Shown: positions 1-8,389, counted from the first letter of the stretch. The stretch: 26,566 nucleotides of DNA from Actinomycetes bacterium (GCA_009785855.1 WQUG01000034.1:1-26566); one strand, 5' to 3'. Numbers and translations are program-made. Notes: generated by a model not told the origin, from the letters alone.

Positions 1-374
1 CACTCGGAGTTATGGCGCAACTCGATGCGCGCGGGATCCAGGATCTTGTTGGCCTGAGCGATGTAGGTCGCCGCGTTCTCTTCGATCTGTTCAGGAGTCA
101 ACGCCGGTCGCGTCGTGTTTCGCCCGGAAGGGTCGCCGATGCGCGCCGTGAAGTCGCCGATGATGAGCACGACGATGTGGCCGAGGTCCTGGAACTGGCG
201 CAGCTTGCGCAGGGGCACCGCGTGGCCGAGGTGCAGGTCGGGCGCGGTGGGATCGACTCCGAGCTTGATGCGCAGCGGACGACCCTCGGCGAGCTTCTTC
301 TTCAAGTCGCTCAGCGGCACGATATCGGCCGCGCCGGACTGGATCAATTCAAGTTGTGCTTCGACGCTTACCAC
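1..374 (-). CDS. tyrS: Tyrosyl-tRNA synthetase, N-terminal part (cut by window edge)
   Basis: This is the first 124 codons of a tyrosyl-tRNA synthetase, which charges tRNA-Tyr with tyrosine in the cytoplasm. My translation from the GTG at 374 reads MVSVEAQLELIQSG and continues through a KLGVDPTAPDLHLGHAV segment. HLGH there is the class I 'HIGH' ATP-binding motif, at about residues 49-52. It is followed by LRQFQDLGH and GDFTARIGDPSGR, which resembles the TyrS subgroup with a 'DPTSPDLHLGH' context rather than the classic E. coli TyrS. A strong AGGAGG at 378-383 supports the GTG start. The KMSKS motif and the anticodon-binding part lie outside the window. The gene follows the U32 gene on the same strand with a 41-base gap and may be cotranscribed with it. 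Confidence 0.93.
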   Translation of the reverse strand, partial: MVSVEAQLELIQSGAADIVPLSDLKKKLAEGRPLRIKLGVDPTAPDLHLGHAVPLRKLRQFQDLGHIVVLIIGDFTARIGDPSGRNTTRPALTPEQIEENAATYIAQANKILDPARIELRHNSE

Positions 375-415
375 GTTCCTCCTAACGCTTCTGACCCATG
401 GTATCACAGGGCGCT

Positions 416-2716
416 CTATACGACACCCCGGAAGAAATGGCCCTTCGTCACCGGGGTGTTGGGTTTTTCGAACTCTCCGCTTCCGTGCGCGGCGACGATG
501 GCGCGCCGTATACGGGCGCACTCCTGAGAGAGCGAGCGGGGGCTGAGCAACTCGCCGTCGATACGGATCGCGTCAACGCCCGCCGCGATGATCTCAGGCA
601 GGGCCTCGGACAGGTCAAGCGGTACGGAGTTGTAGAGGTGGCTGCGCCCTGTGGGATCGGTGGTTATCGGGAAGTGATAGCCCAGACGATCCCTGAGCGC
701 CGTAGGGACCTCGCGTCGCTTACAACTTGCACAGCGCTGGTCGCAGGGGCCCTGGGCCATGAGCAGGCAATGCTCCGTGACCATCAGCTCGCTGCGCCCC
801 GAGATCGCGATGCCGACGGGCACGGGGACGCTTGCGACGATGTCGGCTATCTGGCGCCCGGAGAGTTCCGGCGAGAGCCAGACGAGCTTCGCGCCGCGGC
901 GCGCCAGCTCGCGCACGCTGTAGGCGTTGGTCGCGCCCAGCGACCAGTGCGCCTCTGCGGGGATGTCCCGCTGCTGGCAGAGCGCCAACTGGCCCAGGTT
1001 GCCGGCGACCGCCGCTCGATAGCGCTCCGCGACGGCCATGAGCTCGTCGAGCTCGCGATCGTGGCAGATCCGCGGTAGCACGGGGATGATGCCGGCCTGA
1101 GGCTCGGCCTCCAGGAGCTCAAGCGCGCTGACATGGACGCGCTCTGCACCGGCGTTCAGGGCAGAACGGGCCGCGGACAGACTGCCGGCCACGGCCACGA
1201 CCTCGGGCGCCAGGCGCGCGGTCTTGCGGCGGGGCAGGTCGGGAGCAGCTAGCACGGAAGGCGTCTCAGGACGCGCCACGCCGCCGAAGAAGCGACGGGT
1301 CTCGTAGTCAGCGATCGCCGCGCGTCGGGCGGCGTGCAAGGCGGAGAAGCCCAGGCCCGCAGCTTCGTCGAGATCGAGGTCGAGCGCGCCCAGCTCATAG
1401 GGTGTGCCACCCAGACGCCCGATGTGCTCGCGGATCTCCTCAGGCGTGATCGCCTTGGTGCGCGCCGCCTCGACCAGCGCCGCCTCACACGAGCCGCTGT
1501 AGCCCTGTGCGTCGACCACCCGTATCTGCAGTGGCTCGCCCACCTTGATGCGCGCGCTGAAGTCCAGCGTCGTCGTGTGCTCGGTCGCGCGCGCGATCGC
1601 AGCCTCAGCGTTTACCGCAAGCTCCTTCTGGGCGAGCGGCGTCGTGCGGTTCTTCTCGCGCCGGTAGTCCATCAGCCGGTTGTCACGGATGCCCGCCAGG
1701 TAGCCTTGCGTCAACTGCCGGTTGAACGCGTCGGTCAGCCGAGGGGCTGAGGGATCGGTGGCGGAAGCCGTACGCGGGAAGCCGGCCGTAGGATCACCCG
1801 CCAAAGCGAGCGTCTCGGAAAACTGGCTCGGAGAGACAGTTTTCAGCTCGCGACGCGGGAAGCCGGAGGCCGAGCTGGGCTCCCGCGGCGGAACGTCCGC
1901 TACCGATCCCTCAACCCCCGGCATCAACGTATCGATCGCCGCCCGATACGCGCCGACCACCGCGGCCACATAGCTCGCCGACTTCATGCGCCCTTCGATC
2001 TTGAAGCTGGCCACCCCGGCCTCTGCCAGTTCGCCGACCAACTCGATTCCCGCCAGGTCCTTGGGCGAGAGCAGGTAGTCACCCGGATCGGCCAGACGTC
2101 GACCCGCTACGTCGACCATCTCGTAGGTCATGCGACAGGGCTGGGCGCAGAGTCCCCGGTTCGCGCTGCGCCGCCCGATGAACGATGACATCAGGCACTG
2201 CCCGGAGTAGCAGATGCAGAGCGCGCCGTGGACGAAACACTCGACCTCGACGGCCTGCTCAGCCGCGACCGCCGCCAGAACGCGGATCTCATCGATGCCC
2301 AGCTCGCGCGCCAAGGTGACGCGGCGCACTCCCAGCTCCGCGAAGGCCCGGACCTGCGCCGCAGAGTGCACGTTGGCCTGCGTCGAGACATGGACCCGCG
2401 CCTCCGGCAACAGCTCACGGAGCAGGGCGACCGTCCCCAGGTCCTCGACGATGAAGGCGTCGACTCCCGCCGCCCACGCGCAGGCTGCCAGCTGTAACGC
2501 TGCCTCGACCTCGTCGGGCAGGATCGTGATGTTGAGCGTCAGGTAGACGCGGGCGCCCTGTGCGTGCGCCAGACGGCAGAGCTCCGGCAGGTCCTGCGCG
2601 TGGAAGTTCTTCGCACCTCGCCGCGCGTTGAGCTCGCCTGCGCCAAGATAGACCGCATCGGCGCCCGCGCCCAGCGCGGCCAGAAAGGCCGCTCGGTCTC
2701 CTGCGGGGGCCAGCAA
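416..2716 (-). CDS. U32 peptidase-family protein (large, RlhA-like layout), carrying an in-frame repeat insertion
   Basis: This is a U32 'peptidase' family protein of about 766 residues. Members include RlhA and TrhP/YrrN/YrrO, which take part in hydroxylation of rRNA or tRNA bases; proteolysis is uncertain. The N-terminus (LLAPAGD...GADAVYLGAGELNAR) and the cysteine-rich signature around residues 165-200 (ECFVHGALCICYSGQCL, NRGLCAQPCR) are diagnostic. A C-terminal segment (MVTEHCLLMAQGPCDQRCASC, then a TDPTGRSHLYNS-like run) matches the long family form. Residues of about 275-315 are encoded by the repeat at 1772-1893 and sit in the variable linker between YRAAID and FNRQLTQGYL. The start is unclear. 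TTG 2716 is the only conventional candidate in frame but has no Shine-Dalgarno sequence. An ATC at 2737 with GAGGT five bases upstream would give the family-like TFPTPELLAPAGD. The exact substrate cannot be told from sequence. Confidence 0.9.
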   Translation of the reverse strand: MLAPAGDRAAFLAALGAGADAVYLGAGELNARRGAKNFHAQDLPELCRLAHAQGARVYLTLNITILPDEVEAALQLAACAWAAGVDAFIVEDLGTVALLRELLPEARVHVSTQANVHSAAQVRAFAELGVRRVTLARELGIDEIRVLAAVAAEQAVEVECFVHGALCICYSGQCLMSSFIGRRSANRGLCAQPCRMTYEMVDVAGRRLADPGDYLLSPKDLAGIELVGELAEAGVASFKIEGRMKSASYVAAVVGAYRAAIDTLMPGVEGSVADVPPREPSSASGFPRRELKTVSPSQFSETLALAGDPTAGFPRTASATDPSAPRLTDAFNRQLTQGYLAGIRDNRLMDYRREKNRTTPLAQKELAVNAEAAIARATEHTTTLDFSARIKVGEPLQIRVVDAQGYSGSCEAALVEAARTKAITPEEIREHIGRLGGTPYELGALDLDLDEAAGLGFSALHAARRAAIADYETRRFFGGVARPETPSVLAAPDLPRRKTARLAPEVVAVAGSLSAARSALNAGAERVHVSALELLEAEPQAGIIPVLPRICHDRELDELMAVAERYRAAVAGNLGQLALCQQRDIPAEAHWSLGATNAYSVRELARRGAKLVWLSPELSGRQIADIVASVPVPVGIAISGRSELMVTEHCLLMAQGPCDQRCASCKRREVPTALRDRLGYHFPITTDPTGRSHLYNSVPLDLSEALPEIIAAGVDAIRIDGELLSPRSLSQECARIRRAIVAAHGSGEFEKPNTPVTKGHFFRGVV
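1772..1893 (-). repeat. Protein-coding palindromic repeat, copy 1 (inside the U32 gene)
   Basis: This 122-bp element lies in frame within the U32 gene and is highly similar to 24354-24472 inside prmC. Both ends carry GCGGGAAGCCGG-type blocks, and the far end carries GGCTCCCGC, which can pair with either of them. The centre folds into two stacked stems: GCGAGC (1806-1811) with GCTCGC (1846-1851), and GAAAACTG (1818-1825) with CAGTTTTC (1837-1844), separated by a conserved GTCTCG bulge. The encoded peptide begins PPREPSSASGFP and contains SETLALAGDPTAGFPR. Orientation and reading frame relative to the host gene are the same as in copy 2. Confidence 0.9.
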
Positions 2717-2807
2717 CTCTGGAGTCGGGAACGTGATGGAGTACCTCGATCATTACAAACGGACTGATGACAGATGCAGGTATCTGATGCCCTGCACGAC
2801 CGTCCCT

Positions 2808-2815
2808 ATTATAAT
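2808..2815. promoter_or_regulatory. Candidate -10 box shared by the divergent U32 and PBP genes
   Basis: The 134-base gap between the divergent U32 and PBP genes contains ATTATAAT, which reads TATAAT on both strands (2810-2815 on +, 2813-2808 on -). It is the most AT-rich point in the gap. I could not find a good -35 at 16-18 bases in either direction, so promoter function and direction are tentative. Confidence 0.4.
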
Positions 2816-2831
2816 GGAGCTTAGCTCTTCG

Positions 2832-2851
2832 CACGCGTACTGCAACGCGTG
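2832..2851. repeat. Short inverted repeat in the PBP leader
   Basis: CACGCGT at 2832-2838 and ACGCGTG at 2845-2851 form a perfect 7-bp inverted repeat around ACTGCA. It lies just downstream of the candidate -10 box and before the PBP ribosome binding site. It could be an operator or a leader hairpin; nothing in the sequence decides between these. Confidence 0.4.
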
Positions 2852-2883
2852 TGTTTGAGAACCGTAGTCTGTCTGGGAGTGAT

Positions 2884-5136
2884 ATGTCCTACACTGGTCG
2901 TAGCCTGCGAAGGAACCATCGACGTCATCAGAGCAAGATAAGGGTCGTTATCGGGATTCTTATCTCGCTGCTGCTGATCGCCAGTCTGACGGGCGTCGCC
3001 GGCGCGGCCTATGTCAACAACGCCCTGAAGAGTCTGCCCAAGAACTGGAACAAACCCCACGCCTTTGACGCTCCACAGCCCACGCGGATCATCTCTGCGG
3101 ATGGCAAACTGCTCGCGCGCATCTACCTCCAGGACCGTGAGAGCATCGAGGCGACCCAGATGGGCACCTATGTCCGCCGCGCGACGGTCGCGGTCGAAGA
3201 CGAACGCTTCTACCAGCATGGCGGGGTCGATTCCATCGGCATCCTGCGCGCCGCATTATCCGGCAGCGGTGGCGGCTCGACTTTGACCCAGCAATATGTC
3301 CGTCAGACCATCCTCTCCAACGAGGCGACCAAGATGACGCTCGGACGCAAGGTCCGCGAGGCCTACCTCGCGACCCAGATGGAGAAGCGCTTCACCAAAG
3401 ATCAGATACTGACCATGTACCTGAACACGGTCTACTACGGCGAAGGCGCCTATGGTGTCCAGATAGCCGCCCGGACCTACTTCGCGAAGAACGCCGCCGA
3501 TCTGACCTTGCCGGAGGCAGCCCTGATCGCCGGGATGCCCCAGTTGCCCTCCAGGACCAGCCCCTATGATAACCCTGCGGCGGCGCTGGCACGTCGCAAC
3601 GAGGTGCTCGACCGGATGCTCGTGAACCGCTACATCACGAAGAAGCAGTACGACGCGGCGGTCGCGACCCCGATCAAGCCGAAGCGTCTGCCCGAACCAG
3701 CCAACGGGATCTATGCCGCCCCCTACTTCGTCTCTGACGTCCTCAAGATACTCAAGAACGATCTCCACCTCAGCTATGCGCAGCGCACCGGTGGCGGCCT
3801 GACCGTACGGACCAGCCTGAACCTCACGATGCAGCAACAGGCTGAAGAGAGCGTCCATGACGCGATCGGCGACGAGGGCCCTGAGTGCGCGCTCACCACG
3901 ATCAACCCGAAGAACGGCTTTGTCCAGGCGATGGTCGGCGGCAGGGATTTCGCGAAGAACCAGATCAACCTTGCGAACAACGTCGACAGTGCGACGCCTG
4001 GTCGTCAACCCGGCTCGACCTTCAAGGCCTTCACCCTGGCCACGGCTATCAACAACGGCCTGTCCCCGAACACCACGGTCAACGGCAGTGCTGTCACGAT
4101 CCCAACGAGCGAACCGGGCGGCTGGAAGGTCGTCAACAGCGAAGGGCAGGCCTTTGGCCGTGTCTCGGTCGCGAACGCGACCTATAACTCGATCAACGGC
4201 GCCTACGCCCGCATCGAGATGGCCCTCGGCTCTCTTGACACGAAGTCGGCCAATGACAAGCGCAACGTCGAGATCGGGGCCCAGATGGTCTCTGATACTG
4301 CGAAGAAACTGGGAGTGACCTCGCTGCCCCTGCCCCCCAATCCCTCCCTGACCCTGGGCGGCGACGCCGTCACGGTCCAGGACATCGCCAGCGGTTTCGC
4401 GACCTTTGCCGCGGGCGGCGTCTATCACAGGCCGGTGAAGATCGCTTCGATCACCGATCGCAACAACAAGGTCATCTATGATTGGTCCAAGGACCCGAAG
4501 AACGCGCCGAAGCAGGTCCTGAGCCCCTCGGTCAACTACGCCGTGGTCAAGGTCCTGCAGGGTGTCGCACAGTATGGGACGGGAACCCCCGGCTGCGTCT
4601 ACTCACGTCAGATGGCCGCCAAGACCGGCACCACGGACGACAGCGCCAACGTCTGGTTCACGGGATTCACCCCCAACTTCTGCACCTCGGTCTGGCGCGG
4701 CTGGCGCGACAACAACGACACGGTCTATATCAACGGGGGGATGGCCTACGGGGGTCCTGCCTGTGGACCGATCTGGAAAGACTACGCAGAGAAAGTCTTC
4801 GAGAACCTGCCTGCCGAGGACTTCCAGACGGCCCCTGAGCCGACCTACAGCAGTAGCAAGTTCCTCTTCTACAACAACGGTGACCCCAAGAAAAAGAAGA
4901 GCACCGAGGCCAGCAGTACCGCTTCGGGCGTTCCCTCACAAGACGGAGACCAGGACAGCAGTGGAGTACCCAGCTACATAGGGCAGAACTACCAGACCGC
5001 CTTCGACGCCTTCACCCAGGCGGGCTATACCGTCGTCTGGATCCAGCAGGCCTCTTCCGCCCCGCGGGGGACGATCATCGCCCAGTCGGTCAACGGGAAC
5101 ACCGTGACCCTGACCGTCAGTCTGGGCGGAGGCTAG
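2884..5136 (+). CDS. Class A penicillin-binding protein with C-terminal PASTA domain
   Basis: This is a bifunctional peptidoglycan synthase of 750 residues that polymerises lipid II and cross-links the stem peptides outside the membrane. A basic cytoplasmic tail (residues 1-20) precedes one membrane segment (about 21-44). The GT51 glycosyltransferase domain has EDERFYQHGG (catalytic Glu near 105) and GGSTLTQQ (about 130-137). The transpeptidase domain has STFK (nucleophile Ser378, Lys381), SIN (436-438) and KTGT (580-583). A serine-rich linker leads to one PASTA domain at about 693-750, a muropeptide or beta-lactam binding fold common in Gram-positive PBPs. I chose ATG 2884 over GTG 2851 because GGGAG stands just before it and the upstream codons are not family-like. 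It is the only + strand protein gene here, and its TAG overlaps the argH stop. Confidence 0.93.
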   Translation: MSYTGRSLRRNHRRHQSKIRVVIGILISLLLIASLTGVAGAAYVNNALKSLPKNWNKPHAFDAPQPTRIISADGKLLARIYLQDRESIEATQMGTYVRRATVAVEDERFYQHGGVDSIGILRAALSGSGGGSTLTQQYVRQTILSNEATKMTLGRKVREAYLATQMEKRFTKDQILTMYLNTVYYGEGAYGVQIAARTYFAKNAADLTLPEAALIAGMPQLPSRTSPYDNPAAALARRNEVLDRMLVNRYITKKQYDAAVATPIKPKRLPEPANGIYAAPYFVSDVLKILKNDLHLSYAQRTGGGLTVRTSLNLTMQQQAEESVHDAIGDEGPECALTTINPKNGFVQAMVGGRDFAKNQINLANNVDSATPGRQPGSTFKAFTLATAINNGLSPNTTVNGSAVTIPTSEPGGWKVVNSEGQAFGRVSVANATYNSINGAYARIEMALGSLDTKSANDKRNVEIGAQMVSDTAKKLGVTSLPLPPNPSLTLGGDAVTVQDIASGFATFAAGGVYHRPVKIASITDRNNKVIYDWSKDPKNAPKQVLSPSVNYAVVKVLQGVAQYGTGTPGCVYSRQMAAKTGTTDDSANVWFTGFTPNFCTSVWRGWRDNNDTVYINGGMAYGGPACGPIWKDYAEKVFENLPAEDFQTAPEPTYSSSKFLFYNNGDPKKKKSTEASSTASGVPSQDGDQDSSGVPSYIGQNYQTAFDAFTQAGYTVVWIQQASSAPRGTIIAQSVNGNTVTLTVSLGGG

Positions 5137-6653
5137 AGCTCAAGCTCCGCGCGATCGGCCGCGAGGCGGGCCTCGCTCGCTTCAAGCTGCAACGCGACCA
5201 TCTCCGGTCCCGTGGCGCCCTCGCTTCGCTTCAGCGCGATGCCCGCGCGCGGGTCGAGAAGATCCATCGCCTCCTGATCGAAGGCGGGATGGAAGGCCCG
5301 CAGCTCATCCAGCGACAGCTGTTCAAGCGACAGACGGTTCTGCTTGACGGCGTACAGGACGACATTGCCCATGATCTCATGAGCCTGACGGAAGGGCACG
5401 CCCGCGCGCTGGACCAGATAGTCCGCAAGATCGGTGGCCGCCGCGAAACCACGCGTGGCCGCCGAGCGCATGCGACTCGTATGGAAGTGCGCCGTGCGCA
5501 ACATCCCCGTGAGTATCCGCAGCGAGTCTGCCACCGTATCAAGCGCGTCGAAGAGCGGCTCCTTGTCCTCCTGCATGTCCTTGTCATAGGAAAGCGGAAG
5601 ACCCTTCATGACCGTGAGCAGAGCCATCAGGTCCCCGTAGACGCGCCCCGACTTGCCCCTCACCAGCTCAGCGAAATCGGGGTTCTTCTTCTGTGGCATG
5701 ATCGAGGAGCCCGTCGCGTAGCTGTCAGCAAGCGTCACGAAGCCGAACTCGGTCGAAGACCAGAGCACCAGCTCCTCGCAGATACGGGACAGATGCATCT
5801 GGCAGACCGCGCTCGCGTAGAGTGCGTCCAAAACGAAGTCGCGATCGCTGACCGCATCAAGCGCGCTGATCATCACGGTCGAGAACCCGAGCTCGGCGGC
5901 CGTCATCTGGCGATCGATCCCATAGCTCGTACCGGCCAGGGCCGCCGAGCCCAGGGCGGAGGCATCCGCTGCGTCGCGAGCTGCCTTAAAGCGTATGAAG
6001 TCACGGGCGAACATCTGGACATAGGCCGAGAGATAGTGCGCCAGAAGGATCGGCTGGGCACGCTGCATGTGGGTATAGCCCGGCAGAAGGACCTTCTGGT
6101 TGCTGCGTGCTGTCTCCAGCAACACTTCGCGCAGCTCACAGAGCAGCGGCAGGTGTTCACTGCTCAGCTGCCGTTTCACCCACAGGCGCAGGTCGCTCGC
6201 CACCTGGTCGTTGCGGCTCCGCCCGGTATGCAGCCGGCCTCCCAGCTCACCGACACGTGCGGTCAGCTCAGACTCGACGAGCATGTGGATGTCCTCGATA
6301 TGCTCGCCCGGCGCCAGCTTGCCCGCCTCGATGTCGGCCCGGATACCGGTCAGACCGGCGATCAGCTGCTCGGCTTCCTCGGATGTGATGATCCCGCAGC
6401 GCCCCAACATGCGCGCATGCGCGATCGAGCCGTCGATGTCTTCGCGCCAGAGCCGCTTGTCGACGGGCAGTGAAGCGCCAAAGCGCTCCACCTCCTCGGA
6501 AGGCAGGGACTCGAAGCGCCCACCCCAGGCCGCCTCACTCGCTGATGAGGCAGCCTGAACGATGCGGACCGTATCCACGTCCGCCGGACGACTGGTATGC
6601 TGATCATGGGCGCCTCGAGCTCTGTCAGATGCCCGGAACTCTTCTTCTTTCAC
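5133..6653 (-). CDS. argH: Argininosuccinate lyase
   Basis: ArgH splits argininosuccinate into arginine and fumarate, the last step of arginine synthesis, and works as a cytoplasmic homotetramer of the fumarase/aspartase superfamily. The signature SSIMPQKKNPD, with the mobile catalytic serine loop, is present near the middle, along with AWGGRFES at the usual N-terminus and TGRSRNDQVASDLRLWV. The protein has 506 residues, about 40 more than usual, because a charged leader precedes WGGRF. The GTG at 6653 has an AAGGAG seven bases upstream that overlaps the argG stop, so the extension is probably translated. It follows argG by 11 bases in the argR-argG-argH cluster. Its stop shares CTAG (5133-5136) with the convergent PBP gene. 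Confidence 0.95.
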   Translation of the reverse strand: MKEEEFRASDRARGAHDQHTSRPADVDTVRIVQAASSASEAAWGGRFESLPSEEVERFGASLPVDKRLWREDIDGSIAHARMLGRCGIITSEEAEQLIAGLTGIRADIEAGKLAPGEHIEDIHMLVESELTARVGELGGRLHTGRSRNDQVASDLRLWVKRQLSSEHLPLLCELREVLLETARSNQKVLLPGYTHMQRAQPILLAHYLSAYVQMFARDFIRFKAARDAADASALGSAALAGTSYGIDRQMTAAELGFSTVMISALDAVSDRDFVLDALYASAVCQMHLSRICEELVLWSSTEFGFVTLADSYATGSSIMPQKKNPDFAELVRGKSGRVYGDLMALLTVMKGLPLSYDKDMQEDKEPLFDALDTVADSLRILTGMLRTAHFHTSRMRSAATRGFAAATDLADYLVQRAGVPFRQAHEIMGNVVLYAVKQNRLSLEQLSLDELRAFHPAFDQEAMDLLDPRAGIALKRSEGATGPEMVALQLEASEARLAADRAELEL

Positions 6654-6664
6654 ACCTGATCTCC

Positions 6665-7882
6665 TTAGAAACCCGACGAGTGCAGACTCGACCAGGTCCG
6701 CAGCGGCAGACCATGGATCTCGATGAAGCCCTTCGCCGCATCGCGGTTGAAGCTGTCGCCCTCGTCATAGGTCGCCAACTTGTAGTCGTAGAGCGCCCAG
6801 GGGCTGCGCCGCCCGCACACCGTGATGGAGCCTTTGAAGAACTGGAGGCGTACCTCCCCGTCCACGTACTGCTGGGTCGCCTCGATGAAGCTGTCCAGCG
6901 CCGCCTTCAGCGGGCTGAACCACAGGCCGTTGTAGACCAGCTCGGCCCACTTGTGTTCCAGGTCGAGCTTGTAATGGGCCACGTCGCGATCGAGGCAGAT
7001 GTCCTCGAGCGCCTTGTGGGCGGTCAGCAGCGCGATGGCCGCCGGGACCTCATAGATCTCATGGGACTTCAGCCCGACGAGGCGGTTCTCGATCATGTCG
7101 ATGCGCCCGCAGCCATGCAGGCCGCCGATCTCTGTCAGGGTGTTGATGAGCGTCAGGAGATCCATCTTCTGGCCGTCAAGAGCGACCGGGAGGCCCGCCA
7201 GGAAGCTCAGGGTGACTTCCTGGGGTTTGTCCGGTGTATCCGGACCCTCCGGATCGTTGGTCAGCCCGAAGATGTCAGCAGGGGGCGTCACCCAGGGGTC
7301 CTCCAGGATCCCGCACTCGATCGTCCGGCCAAAGAGGTTGTCGTCGACCGAATAGGGACGCGCCTGCGTCACGGGGATGGGGATGTCGTGCTCCTCTGCA
7401 TAGGCGATCTCGTCAGCGCGCGTGAGCAGATCCCACTCGCGCACCGGGGCCAATACCTGAAGCGTGGGGTCGAGCGCCGCGCAGGCGACGTCGAAGCGGA
7501 CCTGATCGTTACCCTTGCCGGTGCATCCGTGAGCGATGAAGCCGGCTCCCCGGGCGTGTGCCTGGTCGACGAGGTGTTTGACCATGAGCGGGCGCGACAG
7601 GGCGGAGACAAGCGGGTACTTGTTCTCATAGAGTCCGTTGGCCTTGATAGCCTTGGTGATGTAGTTCTCGGCGAACTCATGGCGCAGATCAAGGACCTGC
7701 GCTCCGTAAGCGCCGATGGTCAGCGCCTTCTTCTCGATCTGATCCAGGTCCTCGGTCTTATCCTGACCGACGTCGAACACGGTCGCGATGACCTCGACGT
7801 CGTAGTGCTCCTGGAGCCATTTGATCAAGACGGAGGTATCAAGCCCCCCCGAATAGGCGAGTATACAAGTCTTCTGTGACAT
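6665..7882 (-). CDS. argG: Argininosuccinate synthase
   Basis: ArgG joins citrulline and aspartate with ATP to form argininosuccinate. The 405-residue length is normal. AYSGGLDTSVLIKWL at the N-terminus is the PP-loop of N-type ATP pyrophosphatases. GCTGKGNDQVRFD is the citrulline/aspartate-binding segment, and KPQEVTLSFLAG with the following helix is also typical. ATG 7882 is preceded by AAGGATC. It lies between argR and argH, so local arginine control by ArgR is likely. The earlier ornithine-pathway genes are not in this window; the cell may make ornithine or citrulline from genes elsewhere or import them. Confidence 0.96.
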   Translation of the reverse strand: MSQKTCILAYSGGLDTSVLIKWLQEHYDVEVIATVFDVGQDKTEDLDQIEKKALTIGAYGAQVLDLRHEFAENYITKAIKANGLYENKYPLVSALSRPLMVKHLVDQAHARGAGFIAHGCTGKGNDQVRFDVACAALDPTLQVLAPVREWDLLTRADEIAYAEEHDIPIPVTQARPYSVDDNLFGRTIECGILEDPWVTPPADIFGLTNDPEGPDTPDKPQEVTLSFLAGLPVALDGQKMDLLTLINTLTEIGGLHGCGRIDMIENRLVGLKSHEIYEVPAAIALLTAHKALEDICLDRDVAHYKLDLEHKWAELVYNGLWFSPLKAALDSFIEATQQYVDGEVRLQFFKGSITVCGRRSPWALYDYKLATYDEGDSFNRDAAKGFIEIHGLPLRTWSSLHSSGF

Positions 7883-7903
7883 ACGATGATCCTTATGATC
7901 GAC

Positions 7904-7922
7904 CTGACTGACGAACAGTCAG
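7904..7922 (-). other. Stem-loop between argR and argG
   Basis: CTGACTG and CAGTCAG form a perfect 7-bp stem with a TTCGT loop in the 69-base gap between the argR stop and the argG start. No T-tract follows, so it is not a standard intrinsic terminator. It could be an RNA processing or stability element setting argR and argG levels apart. Confidence 0.45.
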
Positions 7923-7951
7923 AGAGCGGACAGGTATGCGGTTCACGTTTG

Positions 7952-8389
7952 CTATCGGATGGAGAGGTGGAGGTAGGAGTCGATCTTCTCCCGGAGGCTG
8001 GTCGCCGTCACATCCGTGTCGCAGACCACGAGCACGGTGTTGTCTCCGGAAACGCTGCCGTAGACCCCATCGATCGCCGCATGGTCGAGCGCGGCCGCCA
8101 CGACGGGCGCAGAGCCCCCCTGTGACTTGATGATGACGAAGTTCCCGGCCTGCAGGACCTCAAGAACAAGCTCCGAGACCATCCGCATCAGATGCAGGTC
8201 CTCGCGAAGGACGTAGATGCCGCCCGGAAGCTTTTTCAGCTGAAGGTCAGTGACATCGCGCGAGACCGTCGCCTGGGTCACGGAGTACCCTTTCTCGGCA
8301 AGGATCTTCACCAGGGCGCCCTGCGTCCGGATCTCACCGTTACGGATGAGCTCCTTTATGACTTCCTGACGTCCTTTACGCGCTTTCAT
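7952..8389 (-). CDS. argR: Arginine repressor ArgR
   Basis: ArgR is a hexameric, arginine-responsive transcription regulator of arginine metabolism. The N-terminal winged helix-turn-helix (residues 1-70) has the recognition segment YSVTQATVSRDVTDLQLKKL. The C-terminal domain (about 80-145) carries the trimer and arginine-binding motif YGSVSGDNTVLVV. Length (145) is typical. In well-studied ArgR/AhrC proteins this motif is GDD, with both aspartates contacting the arginine ligand; here the second is asparagine. A strong AGGAAGGAAG stands before ATG 8389. It heads argR-argG-argH and probably controls it. Confidence 0.94.
   Translation of the reverse strand: MKARKGRQEVIKELIRNGEIRTQGALVKILAEKGYSVTQATVSRDVTDLQLKKLPGGIYVLREDLHLMRMVSELVLEVLQAGNFVIIKSQGGSAPVVAAALDHAAIDGVYGSVSGDNTVLVVCDTDVTATSLREKIDSYLHLSIR

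Noticed and set aside
423..459. A 9-bp perfect stem followed by GGGTTTTT on the + strand, like a terminator
   Set aside because: It lies in the coding end of the - strand U32 gene and no + strand gene precedes it; in the - direction no T-run follows, so it cannot end U32 transcription.
2415..2834. A frame starting with ATG 2753 or further upstream, overlapping the U32 start
   Set aside because: The translation is Arg/Gly-rich and unlike any family after a few residues; it matters only as a possible sign of a one-base indel at the U32 start.
6470..7879. Long + strand open frames opposite argG, and similarly opposite argH (5289-6473), the PBP gene and others
   Set aside because: Antisense shadows caused by high GC and codon bias; no ribosome binding sites and no recognisable domains, whereas the opposite strand encodes clear known enzymes.
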